A stretch of 64,000 nt of DNA, taken from positions 121,370 through 185,369 of the forward strand of contig NRSV01000071.1 in assembly GCA_002286855.1 (NCBI GenBank), given 5' to 3'. A model generated the notes under the pieces. That model was not told the DNA's origin and searched no databases. It saw only the letters and a list, made by a program, of their open reading frames with translations. Below, one piece after another: positions 22,305 through 35,435 of this stretch (positions within the stretch are counted from its first letter, which is position 1; each line of letters starts with the position of its first letter). The translations under genes and the position numbers were made by a program. The stretch is from Bipolaris cookei. Lineage: Eukaryota; Ascomycota; Dothideomycetes; Pleosporales; Pleosporaceae.

Positions 22305-23117
22305 TCAAACTGCTTCGTCACGACTGCCATCCCATCTCGCCTGTTCCTTCTCAATAGCCGCAATCTCCCTTTCATGTCGCTTTCTCACGATCCCCAGCAT
22401 GATGGTGTTGTATACCAAGAACAGCGCAGCAGCAACGACACTGCACGCCGCCGTAACCACAATCGTCACACGAGCAGTAACACTGTACTGTCCGTCTTGC
22501 GCAGAATACACATTCACGATTGTCGAGATGAGACCCGCAATGCTATTGAGCAGCGCAGGCAGAAAAATCCTATGAATAACCCATACATAGTTCTCGCGAT
22601 GTTGCCACCACAGCCACAGACACCCCACAACGCCAATGCCACATGCAAAGGCCGCGACGTACAGCAGAGGAATGTTGCGCACAGTTTTCAGAGCTGCGGC
22701 GCTTAAGCCGTTGTCCCCGGGCTTTGAGTCGGTGCGTTGGAGTTTGGTAAAGGTTGCGGGAAAGACAATGTAGCCGGCTAGTAGGAGCCAGACGAATGCT
22801 GAACAGAGTAGGTTGTGCAGTGGGGAGACGGAGTCGAGGCCGAGCAGCATGTCGATGTAGCGTGTGCGTGCTGTGGTGCGGCAGCGCTCAAGACCTGGTC
22901 TTTGGAGGGGTAAATTGGTTGGTGCCGAGTTTGCAGTTTGCCCATGTTGGCGTGGTGGTCGTGCTGGGTGGCCTATGCGTGTTGAATGTGTGCGACTCGG
23001 TGGTGGTTTGGAAGGAATAATATGAGACGCTGCCAAACCGCTGTCTTTTCTTCCTCTCTCCCTCTTGTTGCTGGGTGTGTAGTAGTTGGTCGCTGGTTCT
23101 GATACGGAGGCTGGCAT
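22305..23117 (-). CDS. four-helix membrane protein, function unknown
   Basis: A single exon of 270 aa from the ATG at 23117; the frame stays open 30 codons further to 23207, so the start is a choice. I preferred 23117 because the extra residues are not protein-like. The first about 90 residues are basic and Ser/Pro-rich. Four hydrophobic helices follow: LLCSAFVWLLLAGYIVFPA, IPLLYVAAFACGIGVVGCLW, FLPALLNSIAGLISTIVNVY and IVVTAACSVVAAALFLVY. A charged tail (VRKRHEREIAAIEKEQARW) ends it. The layout recalls small fungal integral membrane proteins of unknown role. No catalytic or transport motif was found. Confidence 0.65.
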   Translation of the reverse strand: MPASVSEPATNYYTPSNKRERGRKDSGLAASHIIPSKPPPSRTHSTRIGHPARPPRQHGQTANSAPTNLPLQRPGLERCRTTARTRYIDMLLGLDSVSPLHNLLCSAFVWLLLAGYIVFPATFTKLQRTDSKPGDNGLSAAALKTVRNIPLLYVAAFACGIGVVGCLWLWWQHRENYVWVIHRIFLPALLNSIAGLISTIVNVYSAQDGQYSVTARVTIVVTAACSVVAAALFLVYNTIMLGIVRKRHEREIAAIEKEQARWDGSRDEAV

Positions 23118-24548
23118 GGCTGTATCGCTTGTTGGCTTCGATGAAGACCGTATCGAAAATCTTTTCGACAATAGTTGATGTTGCAGATGGCTACAGTCGC
23201 CGGTCAACAGACTCCACTCAATGTGTGGGGTTTCAAAGGGCGTTCATTGCGCGGATATACCGATATCGTAAACGTACTTCTCTTCCCTATCTCTCCAGAC
23301 GCCTTATGCCGTCACTAGTCTACCAGGTCTTGCGCAGGTACACAAAACCGGTTCCTAGCGCATTCCCGCATCGTGCTGCAGGACTTGGCCTCACTAATAA
23401 CAGCAACTACCCGGCTTCTGGACTACGCCATTGCTTGTTTTGCGATAGGATTTGCAAAGGTCGATGTTTGGTGGATGGTGGTTGGCGAGTGTCGTGGGCT
23501 TGGTGGAGAAAGAGGGTTGTCAGGGTCTGACATTACGTCATTGCTCAACTCCCCTTTGCAACGCAGACCTTGGCCTATGTACTATTGCGGCATCAACTTT
23601 TCTCCAGTAAGCCGAGGGTACGAACGTGTGGGCGCAAGATGTCGCAGATACCTCGAGGGTATGAAACTCGGTTACTTTAATTCCTTGATTGTGATCCCGT
23701 CCCTTTACCGCCAATCCGTTCTTCGCTCTTGTATCACACCGTTCTTACCATCATTGGGGACTCTTAGTAAACCTTGAATTGGTGGAATAAAGAGAACTGC
23801 TCGAAACATCTGTCTCTAGTTGGTATTTCTGCCGTACTAGGGGGTATATCCAACCAAGCTACAGCGTGTTCAGCGTCTGGCCCGAGCACGAACTCAACAT
23901 TACTCCACTGCGCTCATTTCGCGGCCACCTTCTTCTATACAAACACAGATGTATCTATATGTAGTATCTCGAGACGAAAAAGTTTATATGTAAGAGGATT
24001 TTGCCTCTGCAAAAATGGGAATGCCCGGCATTCAGCCACATAAGTAGCGCTGAGCGGAATTGGCTTTCTCCTGCTTAGACGACATGCGCTTTTCCACAGC
24101 ACAGGGCCTAGCACGTAGACAATTCCAGCGGCAAACCTCTTCTATGGGTAGATGAGACCGCATTATGCCGCGGTTCTTCGTTCCATCCACTCTCTAGAAC
24201 CAATCCTTGCATTCCGCATATAGCCTCCCAACACCCTATTGGACGGACGAACCCCGCGTCTGCATACAACACAGAGCTAGTCTACGACTGGCACATTATT
24301 TCCGATCAATATGGTTTGTGTAAGATGAGGCCTACACTGCCATTGCATGAGCCAGGCACAGGCGCCCAGCAGGCGGCGGGCCATTTCGGTACGGCTGCCA
24401 CAATCTGTGTGCCCTACGGTCGGGTTTTTTTCATATGCAATGAACAAAATGAAAAGAAAGGTAAAGCGCCTGGATGAGCGTCTAGATTTTCATCACGAGT
24501 TTTTTGTTTTTCGTTGAGTCTTGGAACCCAAGATTGCAGCTTGTCATC
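23118..24548. other. intergenic region, no gene recognised
   Basis: Several frames of 90-150 codons on the plus strand (23075-24043) show no domain, signal peptide or convincing splice pairs. This is probably promoter sequence for the genes on both sides. Confidence 0.45.
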
Positions 24549-25854
24549 ATGGCGGGCGGGGTTGCTTCAGAAGCTGTTATTGTGAGTGTTCCATAATGGC
24601 AATGCCAAAGAGGTGGTGCAGCGTGATCTTTTCTAACACTCATGCGCAAAGCCCATTGAGGCTATGTTATTAGGTCTCTCTACATTCGTAGCGTCTGGTC
24701 GTCTTATTCCACGACTCGTGCAGCGGCAACATCTCACCTTAAGCGATTACTTCCTGGTCGCATCAACACTCGACGCTATCGGACTTTTCGCAACCGATGT
24801 CTTGACATACGAATGGGGTGGTATGGCGGAAGACGAAGTAGAAATGTCAGATGCTCGCGCCATTGCCCTTAAGAAAGTAGGGAGTCTAGACTGGCAGCTC
24901 ATGGATACTGATGAACTGACAGCCTTTTCAACAGGTACAGTTTGCTGGCAACGCCTTCTATGATACTGGAATCTACTGGCCAAAACTAACCATCCTCGCG
25001 CTATACTTTCGTCTGATCCCGCCGACAATGCCATGGTTGCGAAAGGTACTCTATGCAGTAGCGGTATTCACGGGAAGCGCCATGGTCACCACATTCTTTC
25101 TAGATACATTCTGGTGCGGTTCTGAAGTGTCAGTGAACTGGTCTCTAGAAGAAGGCGCGTGTAATACCTTCACTTCAAAAGCGGTCTTCAGGATCGACTG
25201 GAGCATGAATATTGTGTCTGACGTGTTAAGTATGCTCTCGAACCGTTTACTATATTCTCAGCCAACGTCTGACCAAGAGACAGTTTTTGGATTGCCGTTC
25301 CCACTTCTTCACTCGTTGCAACTCCAACGCCGTCAGATCTGGGGTCTTATCGTCACATTTTGCCTCGGCGTAGTCACCATATCAATGAGTGTTGTTCGAT
25401 TTGTGACAATAGAAGTCATTTATGCCTGGACAAACGTTTGTATGTCGTCATATCCTGGACGAAGCAGAACCACAAAGAAGTCACCAGCACTAACATATTT
25501 GCAGTTGTGCTTTCAATGGCCGAGTTGGCCATCGCCATTATCGTAGTATCGCTACCATCCATGAGATCATTCCTTCGGCGCGGTGGCTTCTTTTCTTTTC
25601 ACAAAAAATCACGCACATCAGATTCCCGCACGACCTATGGCCAGCGGACGCCTGCCAATGGTTCGCAGGGTTTTATGCGTCCTTCCAGAAGAGGAAAACA
25701 CACTGTTCGCATACATAGCGACGAGGAGTCTGGAAGCGAGGTGGAGCTGAATAGTTTTGGAAGGAAGGATGTCATTTACGAGACGCGGCGGGTCAGTGTG
25801 CAATTTTCGTGTTCGCAGAATGAAGATAACAAACCTGTTGGAAAATTGCCATAA
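24549..25854 (+). CDS. Pth11-like integral membrane receptor without CFEM (first of a pair)
   Basis: Five exons read by hand: 24549-24581, 24652-24876, 24935-25229, 25284-25439 and 25505-25854, giving 352 aa in frame; introns are 54-70 nt. The protein begins MAGGVASEAVI and contains the rhodopsin-type fungal membrane domain: FVASGRLIPRLVQRQHLTLSDYF, then PKLTILALYFRLIPPTMPWL, FFLDTFWCGSEVSVNW (the conserved cysteine before the next helix), and MSVVRFVTIEVIYAWTN. The last about 100 residues are a basic, Ser-rich cytoplasmic tail. No CFEM domain or signal peptide is present. It is a likely plasma-membrane sensor; the ligand is unknown. The next gene, 1.5 kb downstream, has the same layout. Confidence 0.8.
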
Positions 25855-27357
25855 GAATTATTCCGGATCTGGCCGCCTGACAGGATTTTCAGCCAGTACG
25901 GAACCGACCGAGGTGATATGAGACTGAAGGATCGAGACAGGGTCCATTAATGTAGTATATTACAGCAGGCCCAATAGATTTTCCTTATTAATAATTACTT
26001 GCCATGAAAATTCAGGATTCGGCCTTGGTGAGCGTAGCTATTGGTATGCTCTGGCTGTGATGGCGCTGTTCATCCATGTTCACATGGCGGTCCGCGTTGG
26101 CGGCCGAGCGCCCGCACCTCACGGAGAGCTGCTCCAAGCGAGCCCTGAACGCCGCTAGCTCCGCCTTTCCAGACGTCTTCATTCACCTTGGCTTCGAACC
26201 GCGCTGCAAGCATGCTGCGGGGTGGATCAACATTGGCAGAGTGCTTCGCTTATATTGCACTTTGTCTGGCAAATTGAGCCACCGGTTCCATGCTAAATCA
26301 AAATCAAGACCAAATGCCCAACCCTTACACGTAAACAATGACTGTGACTGACTAGGCTACGAGCCTCACCTTCATTCAGATAGCCCCCTCGCCTCGATCT
26401 ACACCAAATTGAATGTAACTACATAGATACTTGTAAGCCTCACCAGCTTACACGTCATATATAGCCTTAGGGCTGAAACAGGACGTTAGAATATAATAAT
26501 AATGTTGAGAACATCCGAGTCCAGTCTAGGTGGGTAGAAGAAAGTTCAGAGCCTGGGCGAGAGAATGGCGCCACACGGTGGCCAGTGCTGCGCATATGCA
26601 CACAATACACGTTGTCGCATACGCGTAGTAGATAGACTGCAACACAGTGGATATGCCGAATAGTAGACGTTAGAACTACCCACCTTGCCACTCCTACTTA
26701 GTTACCTATAGTAGTCATACTACTAGAGGGACCTTGTTCTAACAAAAAGCATTAATAATAATGACTGCGACTGACGCTGATGTCTCTATACATTCATACC
26801 TTGTAATGGCACAACTTGTACAATCAAAGGCGATGTTTGGAAAAATACTATGGGATGAAAAATGATCCACATGGCTCCAGGCTATTCCCGCCTTCAGTCT
26901 GGGTATTAGTAAAAAAAACCCAGGCCAATGGTTCAGCCGATGTGCCAGTCATGGGCTGCTGTTGGGACCGGCCCATTCCTTCGCGGCGTCAAGACTGCCT
27001 CCCATTCCCAGAGCCCCTTCCGCGCGCATGCATGCAATGGACGTATTCATCGTTCCTTCAACGCTATTAAGGGTTAATATCCGGTTTCTAACCTCTCATG
27101 ATAGGTGGTGTAGTGGCCCCCCCCCCCCCCCCCCCAACATACGACCCAAGGTCTTGTCGTGCGAGACGTGCGCTGGTGCAATCTATCCCTCCCCCTGCTA
27201 ACATTGCTATTGTGCGTGCCTTATATACAAATGCCATGTAGAAGTAGAAGGTTTCGTTCACAACCTCTGAAGCGAGCGAACCACTTTCTCTTCATTGGGC
27301 TTTTAACCATTTCAGCTTTGTGACGGCGTATTCGTCACACTACGACCGCAAGCAACA
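25855..27357. other. intergenic region between the two receptor genes
   Basis: No gene is seen. A run of 19 C lies at 27117-27135. The region 25980-26800 is AT-rich with stop codons in all frames. Confidence 0.5.
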
Positions 27358-28343
27358 ATGGCAAAAGACATTACCGGTCAAGATTGCATGGTGAAATTTT
27401 TCCCCAAAGTCACAATACCACTTACATGTTCTGCATAGGCTGACGGATGAAATTGGTTTAGGTCTCAGAATGGATCCTGTTGATCTTCGCTTACATTTTC
27501 GTTGCTCTACGCATTTACACGCGTTTGTTTCGCTTACATTCGCACCTCGACTTGTCCGACTATTTGCTTATTGCGTCGGCGCTAGTAGCCTTGGGTCTGA
27601 TTATTTGTGACACGTTCACATTCCGGATGGGCGTCATGGATGTCTATGAGACATCTGTGAAACTATCAAAGGTCAGTTCCGTCCTTTGCCGCAAGGACTC
27701 AGCGCACGGCTAACGTTGATTTCCCCATCAGATCTCGTTCGCTTCAAACTACTTTTACGATGTCGGTATGGGTTTCCCCAAATTGAGCATGCTCGCGTTT
27801 TACTGGGTGTTCTTCAATCTGGCTGGACATCCTGGACTGCGCCAGATGCTTTTCGCTATTACGGCATTCGTAATCGCGTGCTACGTCGCGATCCTTTTCG
27901 ACGACACCTTCTTCTGCGGTATCCCTGTCTCTGTACAATGGTCTCAAGAGGAGGGTGCATGCTCTGTCTTCTATGCGCCAGAGCCCTTCATCCTCAACTT
28001 CACGCTAAACCTGGCGTGTTACCTTGTTGTTTACGCTGTTCCTGTTGTCCTTTTGGCTAAGGGAGTGCTAAGATCTTCGACGGGCGTTGCTCTTACTTTC
28101 GCCTTGGGTGCTCTGACTATTGCATCGGGTATCGTGCGTTTCGTCTGCCTTAAAATCGGTACTGGACAGGAGAACCTCGTTTGTAAGTACAGTCTTCTCC
28201 GCACTTCGTCTTTGATATCTAGTAGATTGGCTAACATGGGTTTTTTCATAGATCCTCTGAGCATGGTAGAGATGACACTCTCCATCATTGTCGTCGCACT
28301 GCCTGGACTGAAGCCGTTTGTGCGGAAAGAGACAAAGTACTAG
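27358..28343 (+). CDS. Pth11-like integral membrane receptor without CFEM (second of a pair)
   Basis: Four exons, 27358-27390, 27462-27671, 27732-28182 and 28252-28343, give 261 aa in frame; introns are 60-71 nt. Motifs match the upstream neighbour position by position: LRIYTRLFRLHSHLDLSDYL, PKLSMLAFYWVFFNLAGHPGL, FDDTFFCGIPVSVQWSQEEG and IVRFVCLKIGTGQENLVY. Both genes have an 11-codon first exon (MAKDITGQDCM here) followed by an intron, which supports a tandem-duplication origin. It lacks the long C-terminal tail of its neighbour: it stops at KPFVRKETKY just after the last helix. It therefore probably signals differently, if at all, through cytosolic partners. Ligand unknown. Confidence 0.8.
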
Positions 28344-29342
28344 CTGGTTGTTGGGAAGGAAGAAGCGTCCGGAAGGATGGAATTTCGGTTGTTGGATGTG
28401 ATGTAAAATAGAATCAACTAGACCATAAATTCGATTGTCAACTCTGAGGCCACTTCATAACTCCCGGGTATCTATAGAACGGTATCTCATATCCTTTGGT
28501 ATATAGAGTACTCATATGATTTCACTAGCGCGATGGTGGAAGCCAGGCACGAAATATTGCCACACCGCTGCTGAGTGTGCAACTTACTAAATTTCCTTTC
28601 TCTTCCCAGCTTTGTATTAATCTACGCAATAATGTATACACGAATACGACACATTACCAGCAATGGCCATTCTGTTTCTGTTCTTAGTTGATATCTTACA
28701 CCAATTTATGGGGTTTGAAATAGGCTTAAACCACCGATCTAGAATTGGTGACTATCAGGAGAAGAGATCTTCCTCAAAAGATGTGACATCATCAAATTGC
28801 GACTAGGAAATAGACATGCCTTCAATTCAATGGATTTTAAATTATTCGATCTTTCAGATATTGTGCCTCTTTGCTGTGAAAAGTCTCTATCTTCGACTGT
28901 AGTCGTTATATCTGGTGACAATATCGCCAGAGTGTGACACCATCGCATTGAGAAAGTGTTGATGTATCTTGTAGTCAGATACTCGATCATTGGCCGAGTA
29001 CTATCGGTCAGCGAGCTTTGGCTATATTAAGCAGAACTTCCTTGACGAGTAGTACCGTGTTGGAACAAAAGTAGATTATACAGCGTTTCCAACCAGCCTC
29101 GCTTATGAATAACACAATCTCCCTCACTCATTCTTTCAGAAACAATAGCTAGCAGTGCCAGCAGGAAGCAAGTGACGCAATGGCCAGATCAGATAGCAGA
29201 CACAGCAATGACTAGATTGGGTGGTATATAGCTAAAGCTGCACAGCACTTCAGCGACTTTTATGGATTATTTATATTACATGAACATTAGTTATGGATAG
29301 AATATGTTGAATCATCTATCTAATGGGTTACAATAGAAACTT
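28344..29342. other. intergenic region, no gene recognised
   Basis: The genes on both sides converge here, so the stretch holds two 3' flanks. It is AT-rich, and no frame is worth keeping. Confidence 0.5.
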
Positions 29343-31249
29343 TCAGAGCGGACGCAAGGCCCCACTGCGGTCTTCTGACCATCTCCCCGCAATAGCTTGT
29401 CGCATACCCTTGCCCCAAAACGCGACGGGCAGCGCAACCAGCCCACCGAGAACCTGAAAGATCATGAGCTCAATACCAACCAATAGATACCCATGGGCCT
29501 CGACCCAAGGGACAAGAGCAAAGCTCATTGCAAAAGAGATGAAATAGCAGCCTCCAATAACCACAGCAAGCGCTGGAGCGGCCCACCGCGGGAAAGCTTC
29601 CGCAACCCAAAGTGTGTTTGCAGTCATTAAAGTGACAAGAGAGAAGCCATGACCTCCGTAGGCCAGGAAGATAAACGCGGGATGCCAATGTAGCTTGACG
29701 GCAAGGCCATAAACTAGAGAGCTCAAAGCGCCGATGATGATTGGCAGGATATAGGCGATGAGGTAGTGCTCAGCCTCCAGGATACCGTGATTGCGCTGTG
29801 AGAGTCGCTTGAGACCGTTGCAGATAACTACCCAACATACAGGAAGTCCAATCAATGCCCCCATGCCAGATGCGACATAAACCGTGCCGACAATCTCAGG
29901 CGACATGTTGTAAGGAGGAGAAATGAGTATGCGACTGTTTGTTGCGCTGATGAATATCATGCTTGCTGAGTTGAAGCCTGATACGACAAAGACCCAAAAG
30001 AGGAGGGGATTAGCCGCACAGTAAGCCATCTGGAGATAGCACCGTCCTGCCGAACTCCATGATGCAAAGGGGGATCGTGAGAGACCAACGCGATCACGGA
30101 AACCGGCGAACCCTTTACGAACTGGGTATTCGGGAAGATCGCGATAGATGCTTGAGTCATGCTTGCGGTCTTCATAGATAGTTAGTTTCTCAGTCGCACT
30201 TTGCATTAATATGAGGCCGTTGAAGGCCACTGTTGGTCGTTTGAAGTACGTTTCGGGATAGAGCGTGAAGGTAACGAAGAGTGAGACAACGATAGGTATA
30301 GTCCAGTAATAGTAGAACTGGCGCCAATTCCTTCCGTAATGTGCGATGACTGGAGCCAGTGCAACGCCTGATGTACCGAAACAGCCTGCGACGCACCACA
30401 TGAATGAAATTGCTTGCGGCCTATGGTTGATGTAGGTCAAATCAATGACAATGAGGAATGCCTGGTATCGTCAGTAAGAAGTCTCCATGATCGTTGAGAT
30501 GAGTCACTGACCAGACAAAGACCCAAGCCTTCACTAAGACCGAGAAGACAAGAGGCAACGACTAGTTGAGCGAAAGATCGTGCCTGAGATGCCCCGAGGG
30601 TAGCAATCAACACGATCATAGTGGCGATCAAGATTGTCGGCCGACGACCTAAGCCGATGGAGAGTGGCACCCAAACAAAACATCCAATACCCATGAAAAG
30701 AGCGGGGCCGCTAACGAGAGCTTTGGTCAGCCATGGCGCTATGTTCTGCAAGTTTGTTAGTAAAATATCCATGTGAAACGGGTAAAACCTCCCAACCTCA
30801 TGTTTGAAAGTGTTCTGGATGTTGTCCAACATCACAGCTGGTGCTTGGGCAGCGGCCAAGCAGACGGCGGAGTAAAGGACGATGGCAAAAAATGCCCCGG
30901 CAGTCTTTGCATCACTCCAGTTGAGAGGATCAGCTTTGCTTTCTGAAGCAACTGGCAGCTTCAAAGTCCTTCCATCATTGGTGATGAGGAATGTCGTGCC
31001 AGTCATATTGTAGGATTCGCGTTTGCCACAAGCATCAGTCGCAACGCTATCCACTCTGGCTCTGGCACCAATTTTGGAACGGACTGAGGGTAACCGGGTG
31101 ATTTTTGGAGTAAGAGGAGAGGACAAAGGAGACATTTGACGAGGAATAACGATTGGCTCAAACTGATGTGGGGGAGCCAGCTCAACCTCGGGGTGTGGAT
31201 CTTCCAGTGACACAGCTGTGCTGGTGTAGGTGCCGGTAGGAGAGAGCAT
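29343..31249 (-). CDS. MFS transporter, drug/polyamine H+ antiporter type
   Basis: Three exons, 31249-30797, 30745-30512 and 30461-29343, give 601 aa in frame with introns of 51 and 50 nt. The first about 100 residues are cytosolic and Pro/Ser-rich. The first helix is preceded by KADPLNWSDAKTAGAF, the PLNW signature of the DHA1/TPO-like group. About twelve hydrophobic helices follow, with GLGRRPTILIAT as loop 2-3 motif and YPETYFKRP after helix 6. The family exports drugs, polyamines or metabolites from the plasma membrane by proton exchange. The frame is open upstream to 31348, but MLSPTGTYTST at 31249 is the more credible start. Substrate unknown. Confidence 0.85.
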
Positions 31250-34200
31250 TATGTCCACTTTAAGGAATGACAAAGGAAACGATCCAGTAATACGAGACAA
31301 GCCGCAAGTGGACCATAGGAAAGTCGCGGCAAGGAATGTGAGAAACACTGGGGAACGAAAACTATGAACATGAACGCCACTACTACCTTATAGCCAACGG
31401 AAGTTCATGTCTGACGGCTCACGTGTATGCGGGCTCTTCCGCTAGCCGCCGATCTATCGTGCCTCTTGACGCCAATAAGTAAGTACGCAAAGTTTAAAAA
31501 GTTGGATTGAACGCTCCTAAACACGTAGCATAGAGCCGGAGGGGTTCATGTGCCCGAGCTAAAGGGACAAGAGAGCCAATTTGCGTCCGCCAAGAGAAGT
31601 CTGAATTCGCGATTGCACCCAGAAGTGGATGGATCGGAGAATTAGCAGGAACAACTGATTGGGTTTCTGAGCCGTCGTTCACTGAATAGGCACTGATCAC
31701 CGCCATCCCATTAGGAGCGAACATGTCTTCGTAGAAGGAGAACGGAAGTAAGCCGGCGAATATCAAATTCCTAAACACGCTAACTTGACAGCTGCGGGCA
31801 CTAGTGACTGTTGGCCCATGCACTGAGCACTGCAGCCCATGTGCGGGAGAACGACCGCCAGCTCTCATTCGTAGTTGGCCAGCTGACTCAGTCATCTCGG
31901 GGTAACGTCTGCGAACAAGGCCCTGGGGCTCAGACGGTGTGGCGTTTCGTGACCTTCATGGGTTCAACTGCTGTCGCGTAGAGAGAGGTATCTTTGTTTC
32001 ACACAGAGCTGTTGCATACTTGGTTATAGTACAGGGCTGATAAACTGCAGGAAGCAAGACGGTCGTCACTCACGCCACGATCATCGCTGTTGAAACCCTC
32101 GTCGCCTTGGACATTTCTTAAGCTTCTCACTGTCGTTGCCCAGACTCAAGAGAATACTTGAATTACGAGTTGGTGCTGAGAAATGACAGCGGCCCAGGCT
32201 CGATGGTCAATGACACTAGCGCTCGCAATGACACTGACGGAGCCCGACGGTAAGCGTATGGCATCACAATGGAAAACTTTGTTACACAGCCAAAGCACCA
32301 GTGCTTTTTGCAATCATGAGTAATTTCCAACCATCAAACATCCAACACCTTGGCAAAAGGGCAGACCCTCCAAGCCCTATCTTCCCTTAATCCATGGTTT
32401 TGTATACGAAGTTGACCTCAAATGACTGTTTCCAAATGACATCGGCCAAACTCTTCACGCTGTGTCCTCCGCATCATCTGGAATTATTTGTATAATATAC
32501 AATACTGTGTAGTAACATCGGAGTGTTCTGGTCAAGAACGGTGACAGCCTTACCTATTACTACCTATCCTGATTCAGGAACACATACTTACGTCAGCCTC
32601 TTGGCCAATTAACAATCGCGATCGTTTCTTCTAGCAATAGACGACATCATCAGCAGATTTCAAGCTCGCGTGTAAGCAATCTTTTGTCGAGTGACTCGAT
32701 CGGTGTACTGACAAAGTTGCTGCGAGATTTACAGGCGTAAAGGAATAGTAGGTAGGGCTATGATTGATCAGCATTAATCTGACTTCCAAGCAGCTGATTC
32801 TCAACCAAGCCTTTGAAACTCACAACCCCTTTTTGGGCGCCAATACTCGATTGCCCATAACAACAGCTTGGCTTGGTGGAGAAAAGAATAGCATTTGGCG
32901 GAATGTTTCCAAGCTTGCGCAAATCCATACATACTAGTGCTGTCACAACGCGACTCTGGCGCGAACATGATGTTCTGCGCAATGCCTGCGCATATCAGGT
33001 TTGCAATAAGTACATACACCCTACATCCGGTAGGAATGTGGCAAGGTCTCCCATCTGTAACCGGATTCTCCTCGTTGCTTCCGATGCCTGCAATTTGTCT
33101 GCTAGATCCATGCAATAATGATCCAGAATGATGGCTGGTGTGAAACTACTAGTACGGCATACTCTCTTCGCTTATTCGAGTCAAAACTTACTTTACTTGT
33201 TATTCGCTGGCATTCCTCTAGCAAGGCAGAAAATGTTGATTTCCGTCCTACCCGGATGCACGTACGTACCTGCATGCATTTAGCATGTAGCACAGATTCA
33301 AGACTAGTCTCGGAGATCCTCAAGCACCATCCGGCGAACAAATATCTTGGTGGAATCTGGGCACGGCTCATGACGTGACACACGCTCGGTGATAACGGGA
33401 AAGCTGGTCGGCCATGTCCCCGGATCTCCGGGAATCGGCACGAGTATGCTTTCACTGACCTATTCGGTCCTTGTAGGGCTGCTACGGGGGCCAGAATAGC
33501 CCAGTCGACCTCTACAATCGGGCCTCAAAAGATTTTCGCGAAGGTCGGTTTCCCGAGACTTCTTACAACCACATCACCACTTACTCTGACCTAATTCCCA
33601 AGCCTTATGTCCGAAAGTCAAATGAAACCCACCATTCCACCTTCCAAACTTCAGGCACTGCACAACAGGGCTAAAGAAACACCCCCTTTTCTGACCTGTT
33701 GCAACATGAAATGCAACGCCAGCATGAACTAAAACCGTATTCAGGGCCAATGACATCACTTCAAAACTTGTATAGTTTCCCCAATTATACACTTTCATGC
33801 CGACTAAGACTCGGCATGCATGCCTTACACAGATAAATCAAAATTAGAGAAACGCACAAGCACTTTAAAATAACGCGACAGCAACACAAAAGCTTCCATC
33901 ATACCTGACTCATTGATTTTGGACTTTGAACAGCTTCTATGAAAAAGGACTCGGAAGCAAGAGAGAAAGAAAACGGGTCAACGCACCAACGCACCAACGC
34001 ATCAACGCACCATCCTGGTAGCCGTTTGTAAAGAAAATCTTGGGGTAAATCTTACTCCTCTCCATGCTTCTGGAAAATTTCGTCATCCAGACTGTACACC
34101 AGCCTACCACAGCCCCCAAAGTGACGACGCGTACCAAAAGGTCCTACCACGGCGCGTCCTTGTTACCCAAAAATAGCCTTGCATGGAAGAGGAAGGTGAA

Positions 34201-35435
34201 AGAAAGAGTTGGCGTAAGCGGCCGCACGGATCCTCGGTGCCTGAAGTTGTAAAAATATAAAATCCTTCAGTCGATATAACAAAGCGAACTTATTTGGAGA
34301 AAGAGTGTTGATGACCTGCCGGATTCGACACGCTCGTCGATCATTGTCCAGGATTTAGCGGTTCTTGGGCGGGGGGAGGACGAGCAATCTGGGGGTGGAG
34401 CAATGGATACGAGATGGCCTTGGGTGGGATCCAGGTACGCCATTTCTAATAAGGCTACACACGACTACCCTGCTGAATAGTGCCAGCGACGGTCTTCAAT
34501 CTACTAGTCCTGCGAATGGATGTTTTACGTTTTTCATCTCTAGAGAAGAGCCTGATATGCTTGGTTTCCTCCGAGTCTACATTTGAGGACTAGCATTGCA
34601 TGCTATGATGAACTGCGACCTTTGAAGCAGGAGATATGGCAATGGTTGTCTATCCCTGCTGGATGAGAGCAACAGGAGGTTGTCAGCTGATCTCATTGGA
34701 TGAGGCTACACACCTTGTAGCGTAAGAGCGGATACTAGGCGATCCGGGGCTCAATGATTCATCGTCGATGAGAGACATCAGCTTGGACATCGGAACGCGA
34801 CGACTATAATCAATGCGTGCAAAGAGTGCTGGCCAGAGCTCTGATATGCACGAGGCAGGGTCATGAACGGTTGTTGAAGTTGACCTAGTTCTACGTACAG
34901 TCCAATCTCAAGGGGAAGTATTACGTGAGACAAGGGAGGTTGGGATGACGATTTGGTAGTCTTGGTCAGTGCACGGTTGTTGCTAAACCAGGCTCAATCC
35001 TTCACGATAGGAACTTACCGGATCAAGTTTTATTACGATCGGCGAGATAGGAAGATGTAGCGACGACGTAGGACAAACGAGAAGAAGACACGAACATTTT
35101 TTCCAAGCTAGTTGACATATTTGAAAGCAAAACATGGGGTATCGCGTACTAGTACTAAGAACAGATGATAACGGCGAAGATACCGTTGGCTGCGCATGAG
35201 TAAAACAAAGGCATGCGAGCGAGCGCTACACTGGCCCGGAATCAAAACCATAATCTATGCGGAGCGAGACAATGGCCCTTAGGAGATACGAGAGTGTGGA
35301 GGAAGGTAAAACTGTAAGGACAGCTAGCGGCATGGATAGATGCCAGGTCATGTCGCAACGTGAAGGAGCTTTATGCGGCTGAAATACACCAACGAATAGG
35401 GAACAACACCTTAATGTGAGGTATCAAAGCGACAT
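31250..35435. other. 4.2-kb stretch without recognisable genes
   Basis: All frames here are short (longest about 133 codons, 31494-31895 minus) and unlike known proteins. No transposase or reverse-transcriptase trace was seen either. It may hold long untranslated leaders, a non-coding transcript, or very old repeats. Confidence 0.4.
33980..34011. repeat. 8-bp tandem repeat, four copies
   Basis: aacgcacc is repeated four times in a row, with one change (aacgcatc) in the third copy. Confidence 0.8.

Noticed and set aside
23075..23777. Plus-strand frames of 134-151 codons
   Set aside because: They overlap each other in different frames and the first overlaps the start of the four-TM gene; no domain.
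31494..31895. 133-codon minus-strand frame as a gene
   Set aside because: No recognisable motif or signal; kept only as part of the gene-free stretch.
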